From: Streptomyces sp. NBC_00457
GTDB lineage: Bacteria; Actinomycetota; Actinomycetes; Streptomycetales; Streptomycetaceae
Direction of reading: 5' to 3'
Assembly: GCF_036014015.1 (NCBI RefSeq)
Contig: NZ_CP107905.1
Span: 4,526,001 to 4,590,000, forward strand
Length of the DNA stretch: 64,000 nt
The position numbers and the translations under genes were made by a program. This document shows positions 19,285 through 26,781 of the stretch, piece by piece. The notes below the pieces were generated by a model that was given only the letters and a program-made list of their open reading frames with translations, did no database searches and was not told the DNA's origin. Each line of letters starts with the position of its first letter. The first letter of the stretch is position 1.

Positions 19285-20475
19285 GTGAACGACCTCGCCC
19301 CCCTCCTCACCCCCGAAGGCCGCGCCCTCCTCGACGAGGTCCGCGGTACCGACCCCGCGCGGGAACTCGCCGTCGCCACCCGGCTGCGCCGCGAGCACCC
19401 CGCCGAGCTGGTGTCGGCGGCGCTCGGGCAGGCGCGGCTGCGGCAGCGGGCGGTGGCGAAGTTCGGGGCCGAGGACGCGGGGCGGATGTTCTTCACGCCG
19501 AACGGGGTGGAGCAGTCGACGCGGGCGAGCGTGGCGGCGTATCGGGCCGAGCGGTTCAAGGCGCTGGGGATCCGGTCGGTCGCTGACCTGTGCTGCGGTA
19601 TCGGCGGTGACGCGATCGCGTTCGCCCGCGCCGGGATCCGGGTGCTGGCCGTGGACCGGGATCCGCTGACGGCGGCGGTGGCGCGCGCGAACGCCGACGC
19701 GCTGGGGCTGGCCGGGCTGATCGAGGTGCGGGAAGTGGATGTGACGGAGGTGGACACGACTGCGTACGACGCCGTGTTCGTCGACCCCGCCCGGCGTGGC
19801 GGCCGGGGCCGGATCTTCGACCCCGAGGCCTACTCGCCGCCCCTGTCCTGGGCGGTGCGGACGGCACTCGAAGCTCCCCGCGCCGCTCTGAAGATCGCGC
19901 CCGGAATCCCCCATGAAGCCGTCCCCGCCGAGGCCGAGGCCGAGTGGATCTCCGACGGCGGGGATGTGAAGGAGGCGGTGCTGTGGTTCGGCACCGAGCC
20001 GGGCGCCGTGCGCGCGACCCTGCTGCCGGGGCCGCGGACCCTGCTGGGACGCGGGCTGCCCGACCCCGAAGTCCGGCCTGTGGGGCGGTACTTGTACGAG
20101 CCCGACGGCGCCGTCATCCGGGCCCATCTGGTCGCCGAGGTCGCCGAGTCACTGGACGGCGGGCTGATCGACCCCACCATCGCGTACATCACCGCCGACG
20201 AGCATCACGAGACCCCGTACGCCACCGCGTACGAGATCACCGATCAACTCCACTTCAGCGTCAAGAAGTTGAAGGCACTGCTCCGGGAGCGGCAGGTCGG
20301 GACGCTGACCGTGAAGAAGCGGGGGTCGGCGGTGGAGCCGGAGGAGTTGCGCAGGAAGGTCAAGCCGCAGGGGCCCAACGCGGCGACGGTGTTCCTCACC
20401 CGGGTCGAGGGGGCGCCGACCATGCTCGTCGGCGCCCCCTCGAAGCCGTCGGCTACTGCCGGTGGAGCGTCTTGA
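19285..20475 (+). CDS. Class I SAM-dependent methyltransferase with THUMP-like C-terminal domain
   Basis: 396 residues. SAM-binding motif VADLCCGIGGDAIAFA near residue 100, then DPARRGGRGRIFDP (catalytic DPAR motif) near 175, then a THUMP-like RNA-binding region at the C-terminus (LHFSVKKLKALLRERQVG). It looks like an RNA base methyltransferase of unknown target. GTG at 19285 is the first start consistent with the family N-terminus. The 3' end overlaps the convergent gene at 20453 by 23 bases and includes a terminator-like hairpin. Confidence 0.85.
   Translation: MNDLAPLLTPEGRALLDEVRGTDPARELAVATRLRREHPAELVSAALGQARLRQRAVAKFGAEDAGRMFFTPNGVEQSTRASVAAYRAERFKALGIRSVADLCCGIGGDAIAFARAGIRVLAVDRDPLTAAVARANADALGLAGLIEVREVDVTEVDTTAYDAVFVDPARRGGRGRIFDPEAYSPPLSWAVRTALEAPRAALKIAPGIPHEAVPAEAEAEWISDGGDVKEAVLWFGTEPGAVRATLLPGPRTLLGRGLPDPEVRPVGRYLYEPDGAVIRAHLVAEVAESLDGGLIDPTIAYITADEHHETPYATAYEITDQLHFSVKKLKALLRERQVGTLTVKKRGSAVEPEELRRKVKPQGPNAATVFLTRVEGAPTMLVGAPSKPSATAGGAS
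20407..20441. terminator. Terminator hairpin within the methyltransferase 3' coding end
   Basis: GAGGGGGCGCCGAC pairs perfectly (14 bp) with GTCGGCGCCCCCTC around seven bases. It lies just beyond the stop of the convergent minus-strand gene but inside the coding end of the methyltransferase, where it encodes EGAPTMLVGAPS. Confidence 0.7.
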
Positions 20476-22486
20476 GGGGCTCCAGGTGGGGGTCGGCGCC
20501 GGTCGGGCCGGTGCGGGCCACGGTGGCGGGCTGACCGCCGTTCGTGCGGGCCGAGAAGGTGCTCGCCTGCGTGCTCGTGGGCACCGTGCCGTTGTAGTAC
20601 TCGTGGTACACGAATTGGGAGCCGCTGGCGCTGATCGAGGCGCCCGCCGTGTTCAGCGTGCTCGCGGTGACGGAGGCGGTGGGGCCGAACGCGACCGTGA
20701 AGCTCGTGCTCGCGGACTCGCGCAGCAGATAGCTCTTGGTCTCGTCCGACAGGGCGGGGCGGGAGGTCCACAGGAGGGGCCCGAAGACGTTCATCGCCGC
20801 ACCGGCGGACAGGCCGTCGCGCCAGGCGCCCGCGTAGGCGAGCGCCACCGAACTCGGCGCCGTCCACCAGAACTTGGCGACCGCCACAGACAGCGCCGCG
20901 TCGGTGCTCCCCGTGATCGGGTAGTACGAGTACGTCGACGGCCACCGGGAGAAACCCGTGTGGGTCAGCGCGTACTTGGCGTCCGACCCGACCGTGATGA
21001 CCATGGTCTTGTCCGGGTTCAGGCTGTTGAGGTACGACTTCACGGCCGCGGTCAGCTTCTTGCCGTTGGTGAGGACGACGCTGCCCGCACTGGCCGCTCC
21101 GTCGGCGCCGGCCGCGGCGGCTGCCGGGAGAGCCGCACGGTAGTCGGTGCCCGACGCCAGGAACACATACTTCGGGGCGCCGGTGACGGACTGCGCCACC
21201 TTGACCGATGTCTCGTAGCGGTCGGCGCCGGACAGCCGCTTGGGGACGTAGCCGAGCGTCCTCAGCTGGGCGGCGACATTGCTGCTGAGGATGGACGTGC
21301 CGCCGACGAGATACACACTGGCGCCCGGCTTCAGCACCCGCTTCAGCTCGCTCTTCACCGCTGTGGACAGCCCGGTCTTCGGGGTCGTGAGCACCGGCCC
21401 CTGCTTCTTGCCGGCCAGCGCGGGCGCGGTGAGCGAGTAGGCCGCGTCGTCCTGGTTGACCAGCACCGCGGCCTTGGCGTTCAGCAGGCCCGGCACACTG
21501 CCGCCGATCTTGTTCCAGGTCCAGCGCGAGGAGGCGACGTTGGTGTTGTAGGCGTTGCTGCCCCAGATCCGGCCGGTGCGGTTCTTGCGCAGCGGCTGCC
21601 AGCTGGGGTTGCTGCCCTGCGGCGTGCCCGGGACCCGCGTGAGCTCGCCGGTGGCCAGGTCGACGTACTCGGTGGTGTGTACGTCGTCGCTGTTCGGCGA
21701 GGTGTGGGCGTCGAAGACGATCCGCTTGCCGGTGGGCGACCAGGACGGGTTGGCGTACCGGCGGGGGCCGTCGGTGTGCTGCCGGACGTCGGTGCCGTCG
21801 GCGTTCGCCGTGAGGATCTGCGGGTTGCCGTCGGGGTCCTTGCGGACGAAGGCCAGCTTGGTGCCGTCGGGCGAGAAGGCGGGCTGCTCGGCGTTGGCGA
21901 GGACCCGCTTGAGCGTGTTCGTCGTTCCGTCGTAGGTATAGATCCGCGCGCTGTCGGAACAGCCCTCGACGCGACGGGAGAAGGCGAGCAGGCCGGACGG
22001 GCTCACCGTCGGGTCCTCGTCGCAGACCTTGGCCGGTTCCAGGGCCTCGGACAGCAGCGGGGCGGGCGCGAACGAGCCGTCGGAGGGGCCGTAGGCGAGC
22101 TGGCCGCCGGAGGCGAAGACGACGTAGCGGCCGCCCCACCAGAACGCCAGGTCCTCGTAGGCGGCGCTGGAGCGCATGCCCTCCGCCCAGGGCAGGGTGA
22201 TCTTCGAGGAGCCGCTGGGCCGGACGCTGGAGATCTGGCTCCAGGCGGTGACCAGCCGGCTGCCGTCCGGCGCCCAGGCGGCGTCGTCGCCGGAGGTGCC
22301 CGGGACCGCGGTGGCCCGTCCGGTGGCCGGGTCGACGAGGACGGGGCCGTCGGTGAGGATCCGGCCCTCGGTGCCCGGCCAGGGCCCTGCCTCGTCGGCG
22401 GCGGCGCCCGGTGCGGTGGCCAGGGTGCCCACGGCGGCGAGCGCCGCCGCGGTCGCGAGCGCCGCGGCACGGCGGCGCGTGAACAT
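20453..22486 (-). CDS. Secreted cell wall-binding repeat 2 protein with TolB-like propeller
   Basis: 677 residues. A Sec signal (RRRAAALATAAALAAVGTLA) is followed by a WD40/TolB-like beta-propeller with repeats such as AFSPDGTKLAFVRKDPDG and SWSPTGKRIVFDA (about 60-310). The C-terminal half has three cell wall-binding 2 repeats (AAVLVNQDDAAYSLTAPALA, VYLVGGTSILSSNV, RLSGADRYETSVKVA) that anchor proteins to the wall. It probably stays on the hyphal surface and binds a ligand with the propeller; no catalytic residues are visible. ATG at 22486 starts the signal peptide. Confidence 0.88.
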   Translation of the reverse strand: MFTRRRAAALATAAALAAVGTLATAPGAAADEAGPWPGTEGRILTDGPVLVDPATGRATAVPGTSGDDAAWAPDGSRLVTAWSQISSVRPSGSSKITLPWAEGMRSSAAYEDLAFWWGGRYVVFASGGQLAYGPSDGSFAPAPLLSEALEPAKVCDEDPTVSPSGLLAFSRRVEGCSDSARIYTYDGTTNTLKRVLANAEQPAFSPDGTKLAFVRKDPDGNPQILTANADGTDVRQHTDGPRRYANPSWSPTGKRIVFDAHTSPNSDDVHTTEYVDLATGELTRVPGTPQGSNPSWQPLRKNRTGRIWGSNAYNTNVASSRWTWNKIGGSVPGLLNAKAAVLVNQDDAAYSLTAPALAGKKQGPVLTTPKTGLSTAVKSELKRVLKPGASVYLVGGTSILSSNVAAQLRTLGYVPKRLSGADRYETSVKVAQSVTGAPKYVFLASGTDYRAALPAAAAAGADGAASAGSVVLTNGKKLTAAVKSYLNSLNPDKTMVITVGSDAKYALTHTGFSRWPSTYSYYPITGSTDAALSVAVAKFWWTAPSSVALAYAGAWRDGLSAGAAMNVFGPLLWTSRPALSDETKSYLLRESASTSFTVAFGPTASVTASTLNTAGASISASGSQFVYHEYYNGTVPTSTQASTFSARTNGGQPATVARTGPTGADPHLEPLKTLHRQ

Positions 22487-22618
22487 GCTCAAGGTTCGAT
22501 CCCCCCATGGATCTTCACAGCCTCTACACAGAGGCCGGGTCACTGTAGTGCCCAACGAGGCGTGAGGGGAACAGAGTCACTGGTGAACAGCTGTGCGTTT
22601 TCGGGTTACGTCTTCGGG

Positions 22619-23902
22619 TTACGCATCGCACTCCCGCGCCCTGGCCAGCAGCAGCTTCCGCTCGCGTTCGTTGCGTGCAAGGCCGGCCGCCCGGGCGAAC
22701 TCCTCGCGGGCCTCCGCCGTACGCCCCAGGCGGGCCAGCAGATCGCCGCGCACGCTCGGCAGCAAGTGGTAGTCCCGCAGGGCGGGTTCGGTGGCGAGGG
22801 CGTCGACCAGCTCCAGGGCCGGGGCGGGGCCGTCCGCCATCGACACGGCGACCGCGCGGTTGAGTTCGACGACCGGGGAGGGGGCGCGGGCGGCGAGCAG
22901 GCCGTACAGGGTGGCGATCGCGCGCCAGTCCGTGTCCTCGTAGGTGAGCGCGTGCGCGTGGCAGGCGGCGATCGCGGCCTGGAGGGCGTACGGGCCGGGC
23001 ACGCCGGTGGACACCGCGTCCGCGCGGTCCAGGGCGGTGATCCCGCGGGCGATGAGGAGCCGGTTCCAGCGGCTGCGGCTCTGGTCCTGGAGCAGGACCG
23101 GCTCACCGTCCGGGCCGGTGCGGGCGGCCATCCGCGACGCCTGGAACTCCAGCAGCGAGGCCAGGCCGTGCACCTCGGGCTCCTTGGGCATCAGTCCTGC
23201 CAGCTGCCGGGCCAGCCGCAGCGCGTCCTCGGCGAGGGACGGGCGCAGCCAGTCGTCGCCGGCCGTGGCGGCGTAACCCTCGTTGAAGATCAGGTAGATG
23301 ACGTCGAGAACGGAGCCGAGGCGGGCCTCGCGGTCGGGGCCGTACGGCACCTCGAAGGCGACGTTCTTCGTGGCGAGGGTGCGTTTCGCGCGGACGATGC
23401 GCTGGGCGACCGTCGATTCCGGGACGAGGAAGGCGCGGGCGATCTCCGCTGTGGTCAGGCCGCCGAGGAGGCGCAGGGTGAGGGCGATACGGGCCTCTGC
23501 GGAGAGGACCGGATGGCAGGCGGTGAAGACGAGGCGGAGCAGGTCGTCGTCGATGTCGTCGGGGTCCGCGGGCTCCTCGGGCTCGGTCACCGTCGACAGG
23601 TCGCGGCCGATCTCCGCCAGCTTGCGGGCGTAGTTCTCCTTGCGCCGGATCAGGTCGACGGCGCGGTGCCTGGCGGTCGCCATCAGCCAGGCGCCCGGAT
23701 TGTCGGGAACCCCGTCCCGGGGCCACTGCTCCAGCGCGGCGACCAGGGCGTCCTGGGCCAGCTCCTCGGCGATGCCGACGTCGCGGACGACACGGGCGAC
23801 GGCGGCGATGACGCGGGGCGACTCGATACGGAAGACGGTCTCGACGGTGGATCGCGGGTCGGCGGTGGCGCGCGGGTCGGCGGGGGGCTGCGAACTGCTC
23901 AC
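22619..23902 (-). CDS. ECF42-type RNA polymerase sigma factor with C-terminal extension
   Basis: 427 residues, about twice the length of an ordinary ECF sigma. Region 2 (VVRDVGIAEELAQDALVAAL) and region 4 (GGLTTAEIARAFLVPESTVAQRIVRAKR) are followed by a ~200-residue helical extension (DUF6596/TPR-like). This architecture and the upstream DGPF gene define the ECF42 group, where the extension rather than an anti-sigma factor controls activity. It follows the DGPF gene at 23951 on the same strand with a 48-base gap. Confidence 0.9.
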   Translation of the reverse strand: MSSSQPPADPRATADPRSTVETVFRIESPRVIAAVARVVRDVGIAEELAQDALVAALEQWPRDGVPDNPGAWLMATARHRAVDLIRRKENYARKLAEIGRDLSTVTEPEEPADPDDIDDDLLRLVFTACHPVLSAEARIALTLRLLGGLTTAEIARAFLVPESTVAQRIVRAKRTLATKNVAFEVPYGPDREARLGSVLDVIYLIFNEGYAATAGDDWLRPSLAEDALRLARQLAGLMPKEPEVHGLASLLEFQASRMAARTGPDGEPVLLQDQSRSRWNRLLIARGITALDRADAVSTGVPGPYALQAAIAACHAHALTYEDTDWRAIATLYGLLAARAPSPVVELNRAVAVSMADGPAPALELVDALATEPALRDYHLLPSVRGDLLARLGRTAEAREEFARAAGLARNERERKLLLARARECDA

Positions 23903-23950
23903 AGCCCCCCATTGGACACCCGGACCGGCGTGCCTCCAAGGACCGGAGGC

Positions 23951-24301
23951 TCAGCCCATGATCTCCCGCACCTCGCAGGTCACCGTCCAGAAGTCCTCGT
24001 GCACCTTCAGGAACCGCTTGGTCCACTCCAGCGCCTCGGCCCTGTCCTTGCACTGGAGGATCGCGTAACCGCCGACGGCCTCCTTGGTCTCGGTGAACGG
24101 ACCGTCGGTCACGGAGATCTTCCCGTCCTCCCAGTGCACGCGGGTGCCCTGGGCGGTGGGCGTCAGACCGGCGGTGTCGAGCATCACCCCGGCCTTGGTC
24201 ATCTCCTCGATCAACTCGCCCATCCGCTGCATCAGTTCGGGGCTGGGGCCGGCGGCCGCCTGGCTCTCCTGGGTCTTCACCAGCGACAGGTAGCGGGGCA
24301 T
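23951..24301 (-). CDS. YCII/DGPF-domain protein
   Basis: 116 residues with the hallmark VTDGPFTETKEAVGGYAI. A YCII-related dimeric barrel of unknown reaction. Genes of this type are the usual targets and partners of ECF42 sigma factors, and this one lies directly upstream of one. ATG at 24301 with GGAGTCCCC upstream. It probably forms an operon with the sigma gene. Confidence 0.9.
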   Translation of the reverse strand: MPRYLSLVKTQESQAAAGPSPELMQRMGELIEEMTKAGVMLDTAGLTPTAQGTRVHWEDGKISVTDGPFTETKEAVGGYAILQCKDRAEALEWTKRFLKVHEDFWTVTCEVREIMG

Positions 24302-24412
24302 GGGGACTCCTTCGACACGGACCGGCGGGGCCTCTCCCCGCCTTTCACCCCTGTGTCGATCGGGAGACGGCCGGATCGACACGCGCCCCGGATTTCTTCG
24401 GGGACATTCTCC

Positions 24413-25462
24413 TCACCGCAACGACTCCCACAACTCCCCCGCCTCCGGCTCCTGAGCGACCACCCGGTTGGCGTCCGAAGGTGCCCTCTCCACCGGCATG
24501 GTCACCGTCGTCGTGTCGTCCGCGGACAGCCCTTCGAGGCTCTGCCCCAGCGCGTACAGCTCGGTCAGTGAGTCCAGGCCGGTGTCGGTGGTGAGGCTGC
24601 CGGTCACGGCGTCGGCGACCGAGTAGAGCCGGGTGGGACCGATGTCGGACAGCCGTTCCAGCAAGGCCTTCACGAGCGTCTGCTGGAGGCCTATGCGCCC
24701 GAGGTCGCTGCCGTCGCCGATGCCGTGCCGGGTGCGGGCGAGGCCCAGGGCCTGCTCGCCGTCCAGGTGGTGGGTGCCGGCCTCCAGGGTCAGGTGGCTG
24801 TCCTCGTCGTCGATGTCCTCGTCCGTGCTGACGGTGACCCCGCCGAGCGCGTCGACCAGCTTGGCGAAGCCGGCGAAGTCGATCTCGATGTAGTGGTCCA
24901 TGCGGACGTCCGTCATCGACTCGACGGTCTTCACGGCACAGACCGGACCGCCCACCGCATAGGCGCTGTTGAACATCACGCCGTACGCCTCCTCCGTCGA
25001 CTCCCCGTCCGCAAGCGGGCAGGACGGCCGGGTGACGAGCGTGTCGCGCGGGATGCTGACCACGGTGGCCTCGGTGCGGCCGGCGTCGACGTGGACGACC
25101 ATCGCCGTGTCGGAGCGGGCGCCGCCACTGTCGCCGCCGCCGAGCTGCTGGTTCTCCTCGCCGTCCCGCGAGTCCGAGCCGAGGACCAGGATGTTCAGTG
25201 CCTCGGTGGGCAGGGGGGACGCGGACGCCGAACCGGCGGGCGTCGTCATCGACTTGGCCGGGCGGTCGTCGCCGAGCGCGCTGTTGATGTCGACGCTCGT
25301 GATGTTGTCGTTGAGGTGCCAGTAGACCCAGCCGGCCCCAGCGGCGCCCAGCGCCAGCAGACCGGCCAGGGTGAGACCGACGGCCTTCAGCAGGCCGGCG
25401 CGCGGGCGTATGTGTCTGTCCGATCCCCCGTTGTCGTCCCCGTGTTCGTCATCAGCAGTCAC
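24413..25462 (-). CDS. LytR-CpsA-Psr (LCP) family cell-wall ligase
   Basis: 349 residues. A short cytoplasmic N-terminus, one membrane segment (about 25-47) and an extracellular LCP domain. Landmarks are LNILVLGSDSR, ARSDTAMVVHVD, VVSIPRDT, and the basic LARTRHGIGDGSDLGRIGLQ stretch that holds catalytic Arg/Asp residues. LCP enzymes transfer polyprenyl-linked glycopolymers (teichoic acids and similar) onto peptidoglycan. It is a single gene. The region upstream to the LacI gene is AT-rich around 25480-25570. Confidence 0.93.
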   Translation of the reverse strand: MTADDEHGDDNGGSDRHIRPRAGLLKAVGLTLAGLLALGAAGAGWVYWHLNDNITSVDINSALGDDRPAKSMTTPAGSASASPLPTEALNILVLGSDSRDGEENQQLGGGDSGGARSDTAMVVHVDAGRTEATVVSIPRDTLVTRPSCPLADGESTEEAYGVMFNSAYAVGGPVCAVKTVESMTDVRMDHYIEIDFAGFAKLVDALGGVTVSTDEDIDDEDSHLTLEAGTHHLDGEQALGLARTRHGIGDGSDLGRIGLQQTLVKALLERLSDIGPTRLYSVADAVTGSLTTDTGLDSLTELYALGQSLEGLSADDTTTVTMPVERAPSDANRVVAQEPEAGELWESLR

Positions 25463-25594
25463 GGACAGGAACGTAAGTCCGAATTATTACGAGAGGACAC
25501 CCCTGCCCGCGGTTTCTGCGGAAAATCTAAGACTTCTCAGCCCAGCCTCAGGGCAGAACCGACGACTTTCAGCACCTCCGAAAGTTTCGGCCGG

Positions 25595-26662
25595 TCATCC
25601 GACTGACTTCGGGAGAGCGGGCGGTGCCTCCGTGCTGCTGCGCACCACCAGACTCGTCGCCAGCTCCACCCGTGTCGCCGCCGGGGTCCCCTGCTCGCGC
25701 GCGAGATCGAGGACGAGCTTGGCCGCCGCCTCGGCCATCTCGGTCAGCGGCTGCCGTACGGTCGTCAGCGGCGGCCCCACCCAGCGGGCGATCGGCAGAT
25801 CGTCGAAGCCGACGACGCTCAGGTCCTCCGGGATGCGCAGCCCCAGCTCGCGCGCCGCCTCGTACAGGCCGAGCGCCTGGAGGTCGTTGCCGGCGAAGAC
25901 CGCGGTGGGCCGGTCGGGGGCGCGCAGCAGGTCCAGTCCGCGCCGGTAGCCCGTCTCGTGGTGGAAGTCGCCGTTCTTGATCAGCTCGGGGTCGACCGGC
26001 AGCCCGGCGGTCTCCAGCGCCGCCCGGTAGCCGTCCACCCGGGCGCGGCTGCACATCATCCGGGACGGTCCGGTGATCGCGCCGATCCGGGTGTGCCCCA
26101 GCTCGACGAGATGGCGCGTGGCGGCGAGCCCGCCCTGCCAGTTGGTGGCGCCGATGGACGGCACGTCGGCGCCCGGGTCGCCCGCCGGGTCCATCACCAC
26201 GAACGGGATGGAACGGCTGGTCAGCAGGGCGCGCTGGGACTCGTCGAGGCCGGACAGGACGAGGATCACGCCGTGCGGGCGGCGGGCGGCGACCTGGTCG
26301 GCCCAGGTGCGGCCGGGGGTGAGCCGGCCGGCGCTCTCGCTGAGCACCACGCTCAGCCCGGCGTCCCGCGCCACGTTCTCCACGCCCCGGATGACCTCCA
26401 TCGCCCACGCGCTCTCCAGCTCGTGGAAGACCAGGTCGATCAGGGGGGAGCGGCTCGCCTCGGCGCGGCGGCGCCGGTAGCCGTGGGCGCGCAGCAGTTC
26501 CTCGACGCGGGTCCGGGTCGCCGGGGCGACATCGGCCCGTCCGTTGAGGACCTTCGAAACAGTCGGCGCGGATACGCCGGCCTCGCGGGCGATCTCGGCG
26601 AGCGTCGCGGTCTGCGTCGAGCGTCCTGCCGTCCGGGTTTGAGCGGGCTCGGAGGGTGTCAT
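25595..26662 (-). CDS. LacI-family transcriptional repressor
   Basis: 355 residues. An N-terminal LacI HTH (TLAEIAREAGVSAPTVSKVL, then NGRADVAPATR) precedes a periplasmic-binding-protein-like sugar domain. It is divergent from the GH3 glycosidase at 26782, the usual arrangement for a repressor released by an oligosaccharide or glycoside. Candidate operator sequence is in the 119-base gap. Start ATG at 26662. No sugar ABC transporter is attached. Confidence 0.93.
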   Translation of the reverse strand: MTPSEPAQTRTAGRSTQTATLAEIAREAGVSAPTVSKVLNGRADVAPATRTRVEELLRAHGYRRRRAEASRSPLIDLVFHELESAWAMEVIRGVENVARDAGLSVVLSESAGRLTPGRTWADQVAARRPHGVILVLSGLDESQRALLTSRSIPFVVMDPAGDPGADVPSIGATNWQGGLAATRHLVELGHTRIGAITGPSRMMCSRARVDGYRAALETAGLPVDPELIKNGDFHHETGYRRGLDLLRAPDRPTAVFAGNDLQALGLYEAARELGLRIPEDLSVVGFDDLPIARWVGPPLTTVRQPLTEMAEAAAKLVLDLAREQGTPAATRVELATSLVVRSSTEAPPALPKSVG

Positions 26663-26722
26663 GGCGGCGATCGTATCCCTGCACCCCCTCTTGACGAACC
26701 CTTCTGAGCGCCATAGCGTCCC

Positions 26723-26752
26723 GGAACATTCGAAGTGTATAACGAAACATTC
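26723..26752. promoter_or_regulatory. Candidate LacI operator region
   Basis: Between the divergent repressor and glycosidase genes the sequence GGAACATTCGAAGTG is followed by TATAACGAAACATTCG, with two ACATTCG words and a TTCGAA palindrome. It is much richer in A/T than its surroundings. Offered as operator/promoter on position alone. Confidence 0.35.
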
Positions 26753-26781
26753 GCCAGCGACCGGGAACCGACAGGAGTTTC

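Noticed and set aside
20462..24571. 1369-residue plus-strand open frame
   Set aside because: Crosses three well-supported minus-strand genes and has no recognisable domain; a high-GC antisense frame.
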